DNA of 64,000 bases from Adiantum capillus-veneris. Its lineage: Eukaryota > Streptophyta > Polypodiopsida > Polypodiales > Pteridaceae. Within the stretch, counting starts at the first letter, position 1. Every line of letters begins with the position of its first letter. The notes under the pieces are model-generated. The model was given only the letters and a program-made list of their open reading frames with translations, did no database searches and was not told the DNA's origin. The stretch spans positions 91,181,529-91,245,528 of the forward strand of contig CM043959.1 in NCBI GenBank assembly GCA_014529385.2, in the 5' to 3' direction. Below are positions 42,810 through 55,860 of this stretch, piece after piece. Both the position numbers and the translations under genes were made by a program.

Positions 42810-44240
42810 GTGAGTGACATTCAAAATCAAAAAGCAAACAATACTTTTGGTCAGTTGTTAGCCTTAAATCCAAAGTTAAGGAGACAGTGGTCCATAAGTG
42901 TCAGCACCAGGCTGCCAAGAGCTAAGGGAAATGTGCAAGTGGTGCATAACATGGCTTTGAGGATAGGTAGTCCCACTGATGTTCTTACGCTTGTGGATGC
43001 GATTATAGAGAAGACGATGCAGGTACAAGCCTACATAGACGGTGGAGCGCAGGTTTGTGTCATGACGGAAGCAGCCATGAAAGATATGGGAGTCAAGGCA
43101 GTAGTCAGGTCAAATGTGCGCATGAGGATGGCCAATGATACCAAATCCAGGTGTCTGGGTGTGGCTCAGGATGTGAAGGTCAAGGTGATGGGCATAGAGT
43201 GCCTGATAGACTTCTTTGTGATGAAGGTAGGGGATAATGCTTATCCAATCATTTTGGGTAGGCCATGGATTTTGGCGATAGGTGCCAAGCAGAAGTGGGA
43301 GAGAAAAGTATTTACTTTGCCTGACAAAGAGAAAGACAGACAGGTTGTTCTTCATTTGAAAACCAAAGAGAGTAGTTCTCGTCCTATGGAAGTTAAAGAT
43401 GAAGGCAACACGAAGCGCTACAAATACGAGACAGAGACGGGCTATGATGAAGGCTATACTGGCATAGAGGAAGAGGAGAGCAAGGACGACATGTTGAAGA
43501 TAGACGCAAACTTATTCGGGGTCACCATAGATGACTTCCCGCCTAAAGGAGAAGGTATGTAGCCTCAAGCTCATGGTTTAAGCATAGAGGAGGTTTCAAG
43601 CATGATAAGAGAAGATTTGACCAAAGGTGAAAAAGATGGTTATGTTCAACTGTGTGAGTCCTATCCAAATTTATTTGCGACGGAGTACAAGCATTTGCGA
43701 GGTGAAAAAGGGGTGGAACACAAGATTTTTCTTAAGGAGAGACATAAGCCTAAAGCACAGAAGCTGAGAAGATTAGGGGAAATCCAAAAGGAAGCCCTTT
43801 GGCTGGAGATCAATAAGCTACTGGATGCAAGCATCATATTCCCTGTGAAAGAGTCAGAGTGGGTCTCGCCAGTGGTCATAACCCCTAAGAAGAATGGGAA
43901 ATGGAGAGTGTGTGTCGACTACAAGCCATTGAATGCCACGACCAAGAGGAATCACTATCCATTGCCATTTCAAGACGAAATCCTGAACCAGGTGGCCGGG
44001 CATGAGAGATACTCGATTATGGATGGCTTTTCGGGGTATTTTCAAATAAGGATTGCACTTGAAGACCAGCTGAAGACCACATTCATATCTCCATGGGGTT
44101 GCTTTGCTTACCGCCCACCGCAGGATGCCATTCGGATTGGTGAATGCATATGCCACCTTTCAAGGTTGGATGAATAGGGTATTTGGTACATACCTGGGCC
44201 GTTTTATTAGGGTCTTCATGGATGATATTGGCTGATATAG
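42810..44240 (+). pseudogene. Protease and reverse transcriptase of the Tat element
   Basis: Protease lies in 43020-43290 (QAYIDGGAQVCVMTEAAM; NAYPIILGRPWIL). Its active-site motif is DGG where DSG is usual. One in-frame TAG at 43560 separates it from RT (EHKIFLKERHKPKAQKL, ASIIFPVKESEWVSPVVI, WRVCVDYKPLNATTKRNHYP, YSIMDGFSGYFQI). After a frameshift near 44115 the palm continues with [20 protein letters not shown] and FMDDI at 44125-44232. Reverse transcription by this copy is impossible, but the domains are well preserved. Confidence 0.82.
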
Positions 44241-44351
44241 TTCAAGGTCGGATCACCTATCGAAGCTCTAGTTATGCTTTCAAAGGCTCGATGAGAAGGA
44301 GTTCATTTAAACCCCAAGAAGTGCAAGCTAGCACAGCCTCGAGCGCAGCTG

Positions 44352-45488
44352 TTGGGTCATGTGGTGTCGCAAAACGGTATAGAGGCTGATCCCGAGAAGG
44401 TGAAGGCATTGGTGTTGATGGAGCCTCCATCAGATGCTCAAGTTTTGGCTTCATTTGTTCATAAGTTGAAATATCTATCACGTTTCTTTTGGATGTTGGC
44501 GCAATATGTGCATCCTCTTCAAAAGAGGGCTCAACAAGTGCATGGTTATGAGTGGGATGGGGAAGCTCAGGAGGCTTTTGATAGAGTCAAGAAGGTTTTG
44601 TTTCATTTGCCAACGGTGTGTCCTCCCAATCGAGAGGACAACTTCTATGTGTCTATGAAAGGGGGCATAGTTGCTATTGGAGCGGTTCTACTGCAAAAGG
44701 TAGGGAGAAGCTACAAGCCGATATACTTCGAGAGCAGGGTGATTAGCCCAAGAGAGGCTACCTACACCGAGGCAAAGCAGTGGGTGATGGCTCTGGTCTT
44801 TGCTTGCAGGAAGTTCAAGGTGCATTTGATTGTGTGTAAGTTTTTTGTGTTGACGGCTAATAATCTATTGCCAGAGGTAGTGCTACATTTGAAGCCAGGA
44901 AGGAGGATTATGAAGTGGGTGTTGGAGCTACAAGAGTTCGAGTTTGAGTTTAAGGTAGATCACACGAGTCGGTCTCACCTAACAGACATTCTTGTCAGCA
45001 AGGCCATCGATTTTCCGGCCTATCCAAGAGTGGTGCGAGATGAAGCTAAGGAAGAACCCGACTTGGAGGATGATTTTACTATGTGGTTCGACGGAGCATA
45101 TCGAAGGGTAGTGCAGAAGGCAGGACGAGGTGTGGTGATACACGACCCACACGGCAAAGCTATATTCTCGAAGGCGTATGATCTGGAGGATGTCCACACC
45201 AATAATGAGGTGGAGTATCTCACTCTACATTTGGGTCTTAAGCGGTGCATAGAGTTTGGCATTTCAAGGTTGGTGGTGAAGGGAGATGCGTTGCTAGTCA
45301 TCAAGCAACTACTAGGCCAATGGAAGGTAAAGCACAATTCTTTGAAGCATTGGTTCTTTTCCATCAAGAAGATGCTGAGGTCTTTTGAAGAGGTCCAATT
45401 CAAGCATGTGAGGAGAGAGCAAAATCAAGAGGTGGAGGTGCATGTTGCAGGTCTATATGTGGCCCTAGTCACTTATGCAGGTAGGTAG
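44352..45488 (+). pseudogene. RT thumb, gypsy RNase H and second (archaeal-type) RNase H of the Tat element
   Basis: An open 378-codon segment. Residues 1-90 are RT connection sequence (GHVVSQNGIEADPEKVKAL). Residues ~100-220 are the gypsy RNase H fold (AIGAVLLQK, PIYFESRVI), but the usual catalytic acids are absent: the first strand reads VSMKGGIVA where VDAS is typical and TANNLLP stands for DHQ. Residues ~245-370 form the extra RNase H (MWFDGAYRR, NNEVEYLTLHLGL, VVKGDALLVIKQL) with Asp, Glu and Asp kept; the final Asp region reads QEVEVHVAG. It terminates at TAG 45486. The arrangement fits reports that Tat elements gained a second RNase H. Confidence 0.8.
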
Positions 45489-45539
45489 ACTCTCAAGGAG
45501 ATTGAAGGTTTTTTCGGTACGGGGCAATGTTCAGGAGGT

Positions 45540-46785
45540 TTGTCCAAGCTGCAAAAGAGAAGAGTGGTGCAAAAGGCCTGCAAATTAACACTGGTAGGTG
45601 AGGATCTCATGAACTATGGGCGTGACGGAGTGCTTAGAAGGGTGATATACAAAGAAGAGATAGGAATGGTGCTCGAGCAATTCCATAAAGAGAACAAACA
45701 CCAGGGCAAAGTCCACGTTCTATTTTGAGTCTTAGAGCAGGCTTTTGGTGGCCTTCCATTGTGAAAGACGTGCATTGCTGGTGCAAGACGTGTCACGAGT
45801 GTCAGACTATAGGTGAAAGACGACTGGTAGCGGAGTCACAAGGCGCTATCATCACACAAAGTGATTTTGAAAAGTGGGGTCTGGATGCAGTAGGCCCTCT
45901 CCCAAAGTCTACAAGCGGTAAGAAGTACGTGGTGGTAGCCATTGACTACCTTACAAGGTGGGTCGAGGCCAAAGCAGTGAAAGGAGTAAATGCTAATGTG
46001 GTGGCTCAATTTGTGTTTGATAATATATGTTGCCATTTTGGTGTCCCATGGGTGTTAGTTTCTGATAGGGGTCAGGGGTTTAGAAGTAAGCTCATGAGTG
46101 CATTAGTGGAGAATTTGAAGATTCAGCATCGGTTTTGCTCACCCTATCACCCCCAATGTAATGGTCTAGTCGAGAGTGCTAATGGTCGAATCGTCAAGAT
46201 GTTAACAAAGTACGTGTATAAGGAGGAAGCTAAGTGGGAAAAGAAAACCTAGAGAAGTGTCTGTGGGCGTATAGAACGTCCTATAAGGTGGCTACAAACT
46301 TCACTCCATTCGAGCTAGTCTATGGTAAGGAGGCGGTGTTGCCAATGCATGCGTAGCTAGGTGCTTTGAAGGGTATGTGGCGTGTCAATGCCACTCAACA
46401 AGGGGTTCTATAGGATCGGATAGCCAGTTTAGAGTCTTTGCATATGGACAGAGAGGCAGCAGCAGACTACTATGTGAAGCAGAGAGAAAAGCGGGTTGCC
46501 AAGTTCAATCAGAATCTGCCAGACAAGAAGATAGAGGAAGGATACCTGGTCATGAAGTATGAAAGCTACCTAGATTTCACATTCCAGAAGAAGTTCAAGA
46601 AGAAGTGTATAGGTCCATATAAGGTGTGGAAGGCCTTTTTGAATGGGACCTATCACCTGGTAAGAGAAAATGGCAAGCTTCTTAGAAACAGGGTAAATGG
46701 TGTGCGGCTTAAACTGTATTTCCAGAGGGATCTACTGCCTGAGGTGCAACAAATTATAGTCAAGGGAGGTGGGCAACCCACCTAG
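45540..46785 (+). pseudogene. Integrase of the Tat element
   Basis: HHCC region: FHKENKHQGKVH (~45680) and WCKTCHECQT (45780-45810). Catalytic core 45840-46240: KWGLDAVGPLPK, VLVSDRGQGFRSKL and PYHPQCNGLVESANGRIV supply the D, D and E. Frame breaks occur near 45728 and at 46250 (stop TAG), after which LWAYRTSYK-type sequence is readable in another frame. The C-terminal domain (YLVMKYESYLDFTFQKKF, YKVWKAFLNGTYHLV) is open from 46438 to 46785. Several breaks make it non-functional. Confidence 0.8.
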
Positions 46786-46930
46786 AGCACTGTGCGAGAG
46801 AAAGGAGATAAATCTTTGTACATAGTTTGTACATGCAGTTATGGTTTTGCGAGTTCTTTTAGTCATCAGTTTGGTGTGCCAGTTTTAAAGTTGTGTACAT
46901 ATGCTTTTGGTCAAACATAAATGTTCGACG

Positions 46931-46950
46931 AGGGGGCTAGGAAATGATAG
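46931..46950 (+). other. Polypurine tract region of the Tat element
   Basis: AGGGGGCTAGGAAATGATAG precedes TGCATCC of the 3' LTR. If the LTR instead starts at TGATAG (46945), the tract is AGGGGGCTAGGAAA. Confidence 0.6.
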
Positions 46951-48431
46951 TGCATCCAAAGTTGGTCGAAGCTAGGAGATGGTCTATCCCACGCAAAGGT
47001 AGCAGTTGAGTGCAGTGCAGAAGGCTAGGGTAGGTGCTAAGGCCCTTGGTAGCCAAAGGGTAGCGTGAATGTATGCTTAAAGAAGCTTTTTAGGCCAAAG
47101 GGGCTGCAGGATGGTCCAGATGGAATAGTAGATGAAGGTGTCCGAAATGCCAAGTCAGTGTCCTAAAAGGTAGTATTCATTGTGCTTTAAAAGCCGGTCT
47201 AGACAGCTCGTCAAACGGAGCCCCGGTACTCAAGATACTGAAGTTTAAATTTGAAGTGTGTATCAGATCCCCAACGAACAAGGCAGCTGGGGACAGGTGG
47301 CCCGGGCTAGTGTCAGTGCATACATGTGTAGAGCTCGAGTTACAGAGCATACCTGTCTTCTCAGATTGCGAATCGAACCTCTTTATAGCAAGTTATGGCC
47401 GTTAGAAGATTTTTCGGGGGCCAGGTCTGAGCCCACTTGGCTGCATTGTAGGACGTTCCATCTGGCATCTTTTGGGACTCGCCAAAGTTCTCGATGATAG
47501 TGTGCGTCATGTGGAGCCAGCACAAATCAACGGTGCATCAATCGGATACTCGATCGGATAGATGCGGGAGGACGAAGTCGGGAGGTAATGCTAAGAGCAA
47601 AATGGTAGATGATTTCTGGTTCTTTTTGCGGCCTCGAATGGCATTCCTTGAAACCTAAAAAGGTGGCAAGAGGCATGTGATTTGAAGAAGGGAAATGAGA
47701 AGTTTTATCGGGTCTTTACTACTTGTTCCGGTCTTTACTACTTGTAGATCGGGTCCGTAAGCAGAATGGAAGCTTGGCCCAAGGGTTGGCCCAAGGGGGA
47801 CCAAGACAATTAACATAAAATGGGTTTTTATTTACAATTCTCCTATGGAAAAGGAGGTCCTTGAAGGAAACCCACGGGCAGTTGCCATGTGGCACTGAAT
47901 AAACCGTAGGCGATGCTCAGGCTTGGGGCGCAAGTCTATAAGGCCTGGAAGGCGGCACCTCAATGGGCATCAAAGGTGGAGCGAGAGCTCCTTGGCTATG
48001 GTGCAAGACACAAGCCGTTGCGTTGGCCGATGGCGGTGCTGCAGAGCAGATACGCGGCTATTTTCGTTGGGAGGGCGGCACAGGTGGCATGCCCCCGCGT
48101 GGGGGAGGAAACCGGGTGAGGCTGGTGGATGACATGCCAAGACGGCTACTAGGGGCACTTCTCGTGGCCCTTGGGGCCCCAAAATTTTGAAGAAGAGAGG
48201 GAGGGAAATAGCGACATCGCTATTGCCTCCCCCCCTCATGTAAGAAGAAGGTCCCGCAGCAGCGGACAGAGAGCATGGAGAGAAAGAGAAACGAGTTCGA
48301 GAGCGGCAAAAAAGACCACTTCAAAGGCCATCCGGGCAAATCAAGGAGCAAAAGAACCAGTAGAGGCCAGACAAACCAAAGCTAAGGGCAAAAATTGAAA
48401 GCCAAGGCCAAAAGGGAGCAAAGGAGGAGTC

Positions 48432-48486
<55 letters not shown>

Positions 48487-49247
48487 AAGTCAAGTCAATT
48501 GAGCAGTATAAGGTTAAGCCCAAAATGAAAGATAAAAAATAAAAAATGAAAAGGCCAAGGGGCAATAGCGACATCGCTAATGCCCCCCCCAAGGGCAAAG
48601 AGTGAAGAAGAGAGCAAATAGAGCAAGGCGGTTCCCTTCCCAAAAATGCCAATTCAAGGTGCCAAGTGGACCAATTAAAATGTAAATTCCTAAATTAAAA
48701 GTCTCCCCTTTAAAAGTCAAAATTGGATCAAATTAAGGGCTTTTTTCCTGGCCTTTGGAGTGCCGTTTGAAGCCTGCAACGTGGAGTTCTCTAGCAAGCT
48801 AGCCCCTTTGTAACTTTTCCTTGAAAATGGCCATGGTGATGGCAATGCAAGCCCGTGTATATGTTTTTTGAAGTGCAATCAAGCCACAGTTGCCTCCCGT
48901 GCTGTTGTTTCCCCTTCCCCCCTTCTCTTTCTCTTGCTTTCATGGTTCTCCTCGGTGCCGGTTGAGTGGATGTGTGTGCCCCCCCAGACCAACGGTGTTT
49001 TGTGTGAGAGAGTGAGATTGAGTGGCTGTGTGCGTGTGTAAGGGTGGAGACAGGCAGTGGTAGCAGGTGTATCTTGTGTGGTGGTTATGGAGTGTGTGAA
49101 CAATGTAAATCGAGTAGGCGGTGGTCTGCTAGTGTAGAGTGTGTCTTTGAAGGTGTTTTCCGAGAGGATAGGGGTGTTGTGAATACCTTGAGCTATAGAG
49201 AGGCCCTTGTGTTTGTGTTGGGTGTGTTCCCCCATTCCCCGTCTCCA
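46951..49247 (+). repeat. 3' LTR of the Tat element
   Basis: About 2,297 bases, homologous to the 5' LTR but visibly diverged. It has its own small duplications, for example GGTCTTTACTACTTGT twice at 47711-47745 and TTGGCCCAAGGG twice at 47773-47795, and a (GA)n tract at 48437-48482. Confidence 0.8.
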
Positions 49248-50890
49248 ACGCGTTAGTTTTACAATGTGGAGAACGTTTTTCCAGTGTTGATAATTTTACG
49301 ATATACACATATGCAAAAGCATTGCAAATGTTTCTTTTTTTGAATTTAATTATGCCTCAATAATGGATATGAATCATTCACTGGATTCTCAAGTTTCATA
49401 TGTAATAAAAGGTGTGATTAGGTGTGCGATTTTACATCAAACAGCAGAGTGAAGCAAGTGCATTTTTTTTTTCTTGTAAGACGTGAATATCAAGATTCAA
49501 AGTGTTTTGAGTCTTGGTTTTAGGGTTTAAAGCAAGCAGTGGGATAGTGTTGCATGCCCCCAGTGTGTGTGTGTGTTAACTTGAGCATTTTTGCACCCTA
49601 CCACCGGCCCAATGAGAAAGTATGCATTGTTGCTTCAAAATGCACTAAGTACTTGATTATATTTCACTCGCATCTTCCATCTTCAACTATGTGTGTGTGT
49701 GTGTGTGTGTGTGTCTCATGCACGTGCACACACACAATTTTTGTTCCAAGACTATATTAGGTAAAGTGGGAAAATGTCAATTCCTAGGTTGGACAACTTT
49801 CAACATATCACATATAAAGTAATGAGATCTTTGTCAAAGACGTCAATTTTCTTAAGGTCTCCTTCTAATTTATGCACGTAGATCACACATTGAGAAAAAA
49901 AAATGGACATGAAATTTCATGGTTTTAGTCAATTGAACCATTAAGATACTAGTGCATTCCTGTTATTATCATTGTGTATTTATTGTCCTACCTATGATTT
50001 ATCTCAAGGTGAAGTTTCAAGGCCCACCATTTATCCAAGCTAAGTTCAAAATGAGTACCTAAACTTATTCAAGGTCCACTTCTCACTTGTCCAAGCTAGG
50101 ACCCAAAGTGAGGAAAACAATCTACTTTTCTATGACATTCAAACTCATCCAAGCAAAGTCCACTGCTAATCTAGGATTTCTTCATTTGAGACATGAAGCA
50201 TACATAAAACATGTATCATATGATTGGTTGCATCATAAGAGTGTTGGTTTTATGGTTCACTTATCTAAGCTAAGCTCCCTTGGAGGAATATAAATCCCAC
50301 CACTTGTCCAAGCTAGGTTCCCTTAACCTATGGAGGAATACAAAGTCAACTTCTTGTCCAAGCTACACTCAAAGTGACATGTTAAAATGAGTACCTATAT
50401 CGATTGAAATAAATAAGGTTTCTAGTGTGTGATAAAACCCCATTCCCAAGACTAATGATCACTTTCAATTTTTATGAATATAGCCAATTTGACCATTAAC
50501 AAACAAAAAAATCAAAATGATTACCTATATCTATTGAGATAAATAAGGTTTCCAGTGTGTGAGAAACCCCATTCCCAAGACTAATGATCACTTTCAGTTT
50601 TTATGAATATAGCCAATTTGACCATTAACAAACAAAAAATTTGAATTTTATTTAAGATATCGCTTTCACCTTTCTTTTCTAGATATTTCTTGAGCTACAT
50701 CAAGAAGTGTCAAGATCACATATATTACATTCTAGAATACCATGTGATACACCACTTTATGCACATAGATGTATTCTTTCGAACATGTTCATGAGGATAA
50801 GACATTTAGGTATTCAGCTACACTTAGGTTAAGTTATCCTAATTTTATACATTTTATAACAAAGGGGTTTTTAAATCCACCATTTGGCCG
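49248..50890. repeat. Non-genic flank with tandem repeats
   Basis: No gene is recognised. (GT)n occurs at 49690-49712. 50030-50370 holds diverged units with the phrase CACTTGTCCAAGCTA, the same family as the array at 58325-58953. 50383-50513 and 50514-50641 are a tandem duplication of ~130 bases that contains AATAAGGTTTC and GACCATTAACAAACAAAAAA. Confidence 0.6.
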
Positions 50891-50895
50891 TTCTA

Positions 50896-51215
50896 TATTG
50901 AGATGTCGAGCTCTACATCTTGAGCTGGCATCCACTACGGGTCTTGGCCGCTTACGGCATTTACTCACTGGCGCGTTAGGTGGCCAACACGGAGGATCTC
51001 TGCCAGTGATTCTACAGCTGGACTACACTTATAGTGCCAGCCTAGTACACTTCTAGTGAGTTCACCTTAGTGACCGCATGTACATATGTGCTACTTTTCA
51101 GTTATAGCACTTAGTCATTTTGTACTCTCTTTTTTGTGAGAAGAAGAAGAAGCTTTCCATCTCTGTGTGCTTTGTGCTTGTCTTGTGTAGCTCTCTTGCA
51201 TCCTCTTTCTTTACA
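50896..51215 (+). repeat. 5' LTR of the copia element
   Basis: 320 bases beginning TATTGAGATGTCGAG and ending CTTTACA. Target duplication and comparison with the 3' LTR both place the start at TATTG, not at a TG dinucleotide. Confidence 0.85.
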
Positions 51216-51228
51216 TGGTATCAAAGCC
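51216..51228 (+). other. Primer-binding site of the copia element
   Basis: TGGTATCAAAGCC directly follows the LTR and matches the initiator-Met tRNA type site, with one A in place of G. Confidence 0.85.
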
Positions 51229-51504
51229 TGGTGCAGGCAAGAGAGGCTAAGAGAGCTAGAGCATCACAATCCCTTCGTTCTCAATCCACGACCAGATGCC
51301 GAACGTACAAGTTTTTCGTACAAGTTTCTGAACAAGTCTCCAAAGTGCAGTATACAGAGATTTACTGTACAAGTACAGTGGTTGTATGTACGCTTGATTG
51401 TGGACACTCGTTGAGTGTAGAAAGCGTTACAGGTACCACGATAGCACGTTCAGCACATTTGCAATTTTTTGCATATTGCAGCTATTTTGTCTTAGTGCTT
51501 CAAG

Positions 51505-54500
51505 ATGTCTAACGGTTTCAGTCAGATTGTTACTGAGAAGCTTGAGAAAAATAACTACCCTGCATGGAAGTTCAGAATAACAAATTTCCTAAAAGGAAAA
51601 GGTTATTGGGACTATGTAGAAGGAGACAATGAAAAGGAACCAGAGATTCCCGAGGCAAATGCTACAGCAAAACAAAGGAAAGCTTTGAGGGACTGGCAAC
51701 AAGGCCAGAGCAAAGTGATGTATTGGCTTCCTATGAGCATCACAGATGGCATGATGGGCTATCTACAGGATGCTGAAACCCCCGCCATTGCATGGAGAAA
51801 CTTAGGCAGAGTGTTCGAGGTGAACACCAAGGCCAGGAAGCTTCAACTAAAGTCGGAGCTAAATCAGGTTAAGAGGAACAACCTCTCAATCAATGATTAT
51901 GCCTTGAAGATCAAGAGTATCATTGAGGCTCTTGGATCTATTAAAGTCTCAATGGAAGACGATGAAATTGTCCGTGCATGCTTGGATGGTCTAGGAGATG
52001 AGTATGTACATTTTAGGTCTTCCATGAATACAAGAGACGACATCCCCGTGTTCCAAGATTTGATTTCTATGCTTATTCTTGAGGAGAAGAACCTTGGTCT
52101 TGACACGTCTTCTTCTCGTGGCAGAAATAGGTCTGAACAAGCCTTCTATTCTAACTCCAACAGATGTAGAGGTAGAGGTCGTGGTCGAGGCCCAAGTGGT
52201 TGCAGGGGCCAATTTCAATAAGGTCAATCAAATCAAAACAATACAGGTGGCAGGGGAAACCAGTCTCAAGGCAGGGGGAGTCAAAGAGGTCGTGGTGCAG
52301 GATCAAGCAGGCAGCAACATACTACAGATAGCAGAGAATGTTGGATTTGTGGTGAAAGAGGTCACATGTCACGTGACTGTCCAAAGGGAAAAGCAAGTGG
52401 AAAGAGAGAACAGGGCAACTATGCATCTACTAGCAGAGATGCAGATGACAGCAAAAACGAGCGCATGTTTGTTATGCAGCATGTAATGAATACAATGACT
52501 GCAGAGAATTCCACCCAAGATGATGTTTGGTATGTGGATTCAGGTGCCTCTAATCACATGACGTCTCGTGGAGAGTGGTTTAGATATATGCGCAAACCAG
52601 ATGTGTCAGGCTATGTGCAGACAGGAGATGACACAGCTCACCCCATTGCTCATGTAGGGGACATACCTCTAAATACGAAGAGTGGGAAATCAAAGTACTT
52701 AGAAGATGTACTTCATGTCCCAAACATTACAAAGAATTTTGTTTCTGTTGGACAAATGGTTGAGCAGGGTTTGCAGGTTCGCTTCAATCCCAATGGTTGT
52801 TATGTAGAAGATTTCTAGAATGGCTGTAAGTTGATCACAGAGGGCAAATGTGTGGGCAGAATGTTTACGCTGAATGTAGACATGCCTGAGGTAAAATCTG
52901 CATTATTTGCACAGGGCACAGGTGTTGTGGCTGATGTTGACATTTGGCACAAACGCATTGGCCATGTCAATGAGCAGAGATTGCGCAGCATGCAATCAAA
53001 ATAGATTGTAAAAGGTTTGCCCAAATTCAAGGTGGATGGTATGTATAAAGTGTGTGCAGCATGCCAGTTTGGAAAACAGTCAAAGGGCTCATTTCCACAT
53101 GAGCGCAATGTATGTAAAAAGCCACTTGATGTGGTGCACATAGATGTTTGGGGTCCAACCGATACTGCAAGTATACATGGTTGCAGGTATTATGTCTCTT
53201 TCATTGATGACCATACAAGGAAAGTATGGGTCTACTTCATGCGTAACAAAAGTGAAGTGTTTGGTCACTTTCAAGACTTAAAAGTCATGATTGAGAAGGA
53301 GACAGATATGCAAATCAAGACATTGAGGTCAAATGGAGGGGGAGAGTACTTCTCCAATGATTTTTTAGATTTTCTGCAAATGCATGGTATACGCAGGTAG
53401 TTTACATGCAGTATACTCCACAGCAGAATGGGGTCGCAGAAAGGAAAAACAGGCACATTGCAGAGGTTGCACGTGCATTGATAAATGAGAAGAACATGCC
53501 TCATCATTTCTGGGCTGAAGCTCTAAATACAGCTGTCTACATTATGAACCGGACACCTACAGCTACGGTGCATGATGTAACGCCTGAGGAAAAGTTTATA
53601 GGTACAAAGCCTGATTTGGCACACTTGAAAGTGTTTGGCTGCATAGCTTACGTGCATATACTAGATGAGTTGCATAGGAAATTGGATCCTAAAGTAGAGA
53701 AATGTACTCTTGTGGGATATTCCCTTGAACAAAAGGGGTACAGGTGCTACAATCCTACTACACGAGAATTACGAGTGAGCAGAGATGTAGTCTTTGATGA
53801 GATGAGCAGGTGGTACAGTAATGCACATGGCACTATTGGGGCTGATGTAAAAGATGATGTGGTTGTACAAAATTTGAGGCCACAGTCACAGGTTTTGAGT
53901 GGACCACAAGAGTCGTCGTTCTTGTGGCTCTGTTGAGAAGCCATGGAATGGTAGACTACGTACGTAGGTTACTCCACCAGCAGGTACAGGGAATGTATCA
54001 CGGAAAGGAAAGGAAAAGGTTGATGAACCTCCCTTTATGGCTGATGCATCATCAGGTTTTTCACATGTAGACATGGATTCAGATGGTTCTGAACAAAGTC
54101 TTGATGAGGAATTTGGAATTCCGACTGTCAGGACACCTGGTGTAAGGAAAGTACAAGAAGATTCTAGAGGGCAAAGGAGTGACCCAGGACCGCGCAGATC
54201 TAACAGAGTCAGAAATCCAGTTCAGAAATTGACTTATGATGGGTATCTAGCGCATCACCAAGTCTACATGGCTAAGGTGATACAAGATGTGGAGCCCACA
54301 TGTTTTGAGGATGCAGTTGGAAATGTGCATTGGGATGTTGCAATGAATGAAGAGATGGCTGCATTGGAAGCAAACGACACATGGGAGTTGGTGCCATTGC
54401 CAAGTGGCAAGAAAGCTATTGGCTGTAAATGGGTGTATAAAACCAAGCATAAGGCTGATGGTAACATTGAGCATCACAAGGCAAGGCTGGTCGCAAAGGG

Positions 54501-55860
54501 TTATGCACAGACGTATGGCATAGACTATGAGGAGACCTTTGCTCCAGTGGCAAAGATGACGACTGTGAGAGCTGTCATAGCAGTGGCTGCATCTAGAGGA
54601 TGGATTATGCATCAAATGGATGTAAAGAATGCCTTCTTGAATGGTGAGTTGCAAGAGGAAGTGTATATGGATCAGCCACCTGGTTATGTCGATCCAGGTT
54701 ACCCAGATTATGTATGCAGACTTCTCAAAGCTTTGTATGGTTTGAAGCAGGGCTCTAGAGCATGGTATGACAAGATTGCCAAGTATCTTGTCAGTATTGG
54801 TTTTAGGAGAGCTCATGCTGATCATTCACTCTATGTACATGAGAGTGATGTGGGGATTGTGGTCATTACCATATATGTAGATGACCTTATTATTGTGGGT
54901 GACAATGCTATGGAGATTGACCATGCGAAGGGTCTTCTCAAACAGGAGTTTGAAATGTAAGATTTGGGTGAGTTGCGCTACTTTCTTGGCATTGAGGTGA
55001 TCAGGACTCCAGAGGGTGTATGGCTGTCACAGAGACAGTATGCTTTGGACATGTTGTCAAAGTATGGTATGGCTGATTGTAAGCCAATTTCTATTCCCTT
55101 GGATGTGAATGCAAAGCTGAGTGCAGAGAAGGGTGATGTTGTTGAGGATGTCAAGATGTACAGGAAGATTGTGGGTAGTCTAATCTACTTGACTATCACG
55201 AGGCCAGACTTGAGCTACATAGTAGGCTTTGAGAGTCAGTTCATGCAGCTTCCGAGGAAGCCACATTTGGATGGAGTACGACGCACACTTCGGTATGTGC
55301 AAGGGACTCTTGACTACGCATTGTTCTATGCAGTAGATGCGCCATTAGCATTGTATGGGTATACAGATGCATATTGGGCAGGTAGCATTGTTGATAAGAG
55401 ATCTACAAGTGGCTTCATGTTCTCTTTTGGGAGATCTGTTGTTACTTGGAGCAGCAAAAAGGAGCCTACGATTGTTTTATCAAGCACAGAGGCCGAGTAC
55501 AGAGGTGCAACAGTTGCAGCGTGCGAGGTAGCTTGGCTACGGACATTACTTGAGGACTTGGGAGTGCAGGTGGACCAGCAGATTTTCATCCATTGTGACA
55601 ACCTCAGCAGCATGCAATTGGCTAGGAACCCAGTGTTCCATGCCAGGACCAAGCACATAGAGGTCCATTACCACTACGTTCGAGAGCGAGTGTTGGTGGG
55701 CGACATCGACTTGGTCTACGTCAGCACAGAGGAGAAGATAGCGGATATCTTTACCAAGGCCCTCGGAGCTGAGAAGCTTCGACGTTTCCGGACTATGCTT
55801 GGACTTTGCGACATGCAGAGCTCGAGGGGGAGTATTGAGATGTCGAGCTCTACATCTTGA
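51505..55860 (+). pseudogene. Copia gag-pol polyprotein, inactivated
   Basis: ATG 51505 (MSNGFSQIVTEKLEKNNYPA). Gag runs to the zinc knuckle CWICGERGHMSRDC (~52345). Protease: WYVDSGASNHMTS. Integrase: HKRIGH/CAACQFG finger and HIDVWGP; the second catalytic site reads RSNGGGEY where RSDNGGEY is usual. RT: NAFLNGELQEEVY and intact YVDDLIIVG at ~54870. RNase H: YTDAYWAGS, SSTEAEYRG, HCDNLSS. In-frame stops at 52219, 52816, 53002, 53398 and 54958, plus frameshifts near 53411 and between 53930 and 54037. Four of the five stops fit glutamine codons changed by C to T. The last nine codons lie in the 3' LTR. Confidence 0.9.

Larger units (their letters stand above)
39266..49247 (+). mobile_element. 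Tat-lineage Ty3/gypsy LTR retrotransposon
   Basis: LTRs 39266-41592 and 46951-49247 enclose gag, protease, RT, RNase H, an additional archaeal-type RNase H and integrase. The second RNase H is diagnostic of plant Tat elements. All coding parts carry stops or frameshifts. No 5-bp target duplication is found (GTTGA before, ACGCG after), possibly because the 5' border was altered by the tandem duplication. Confidence 0.85.
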
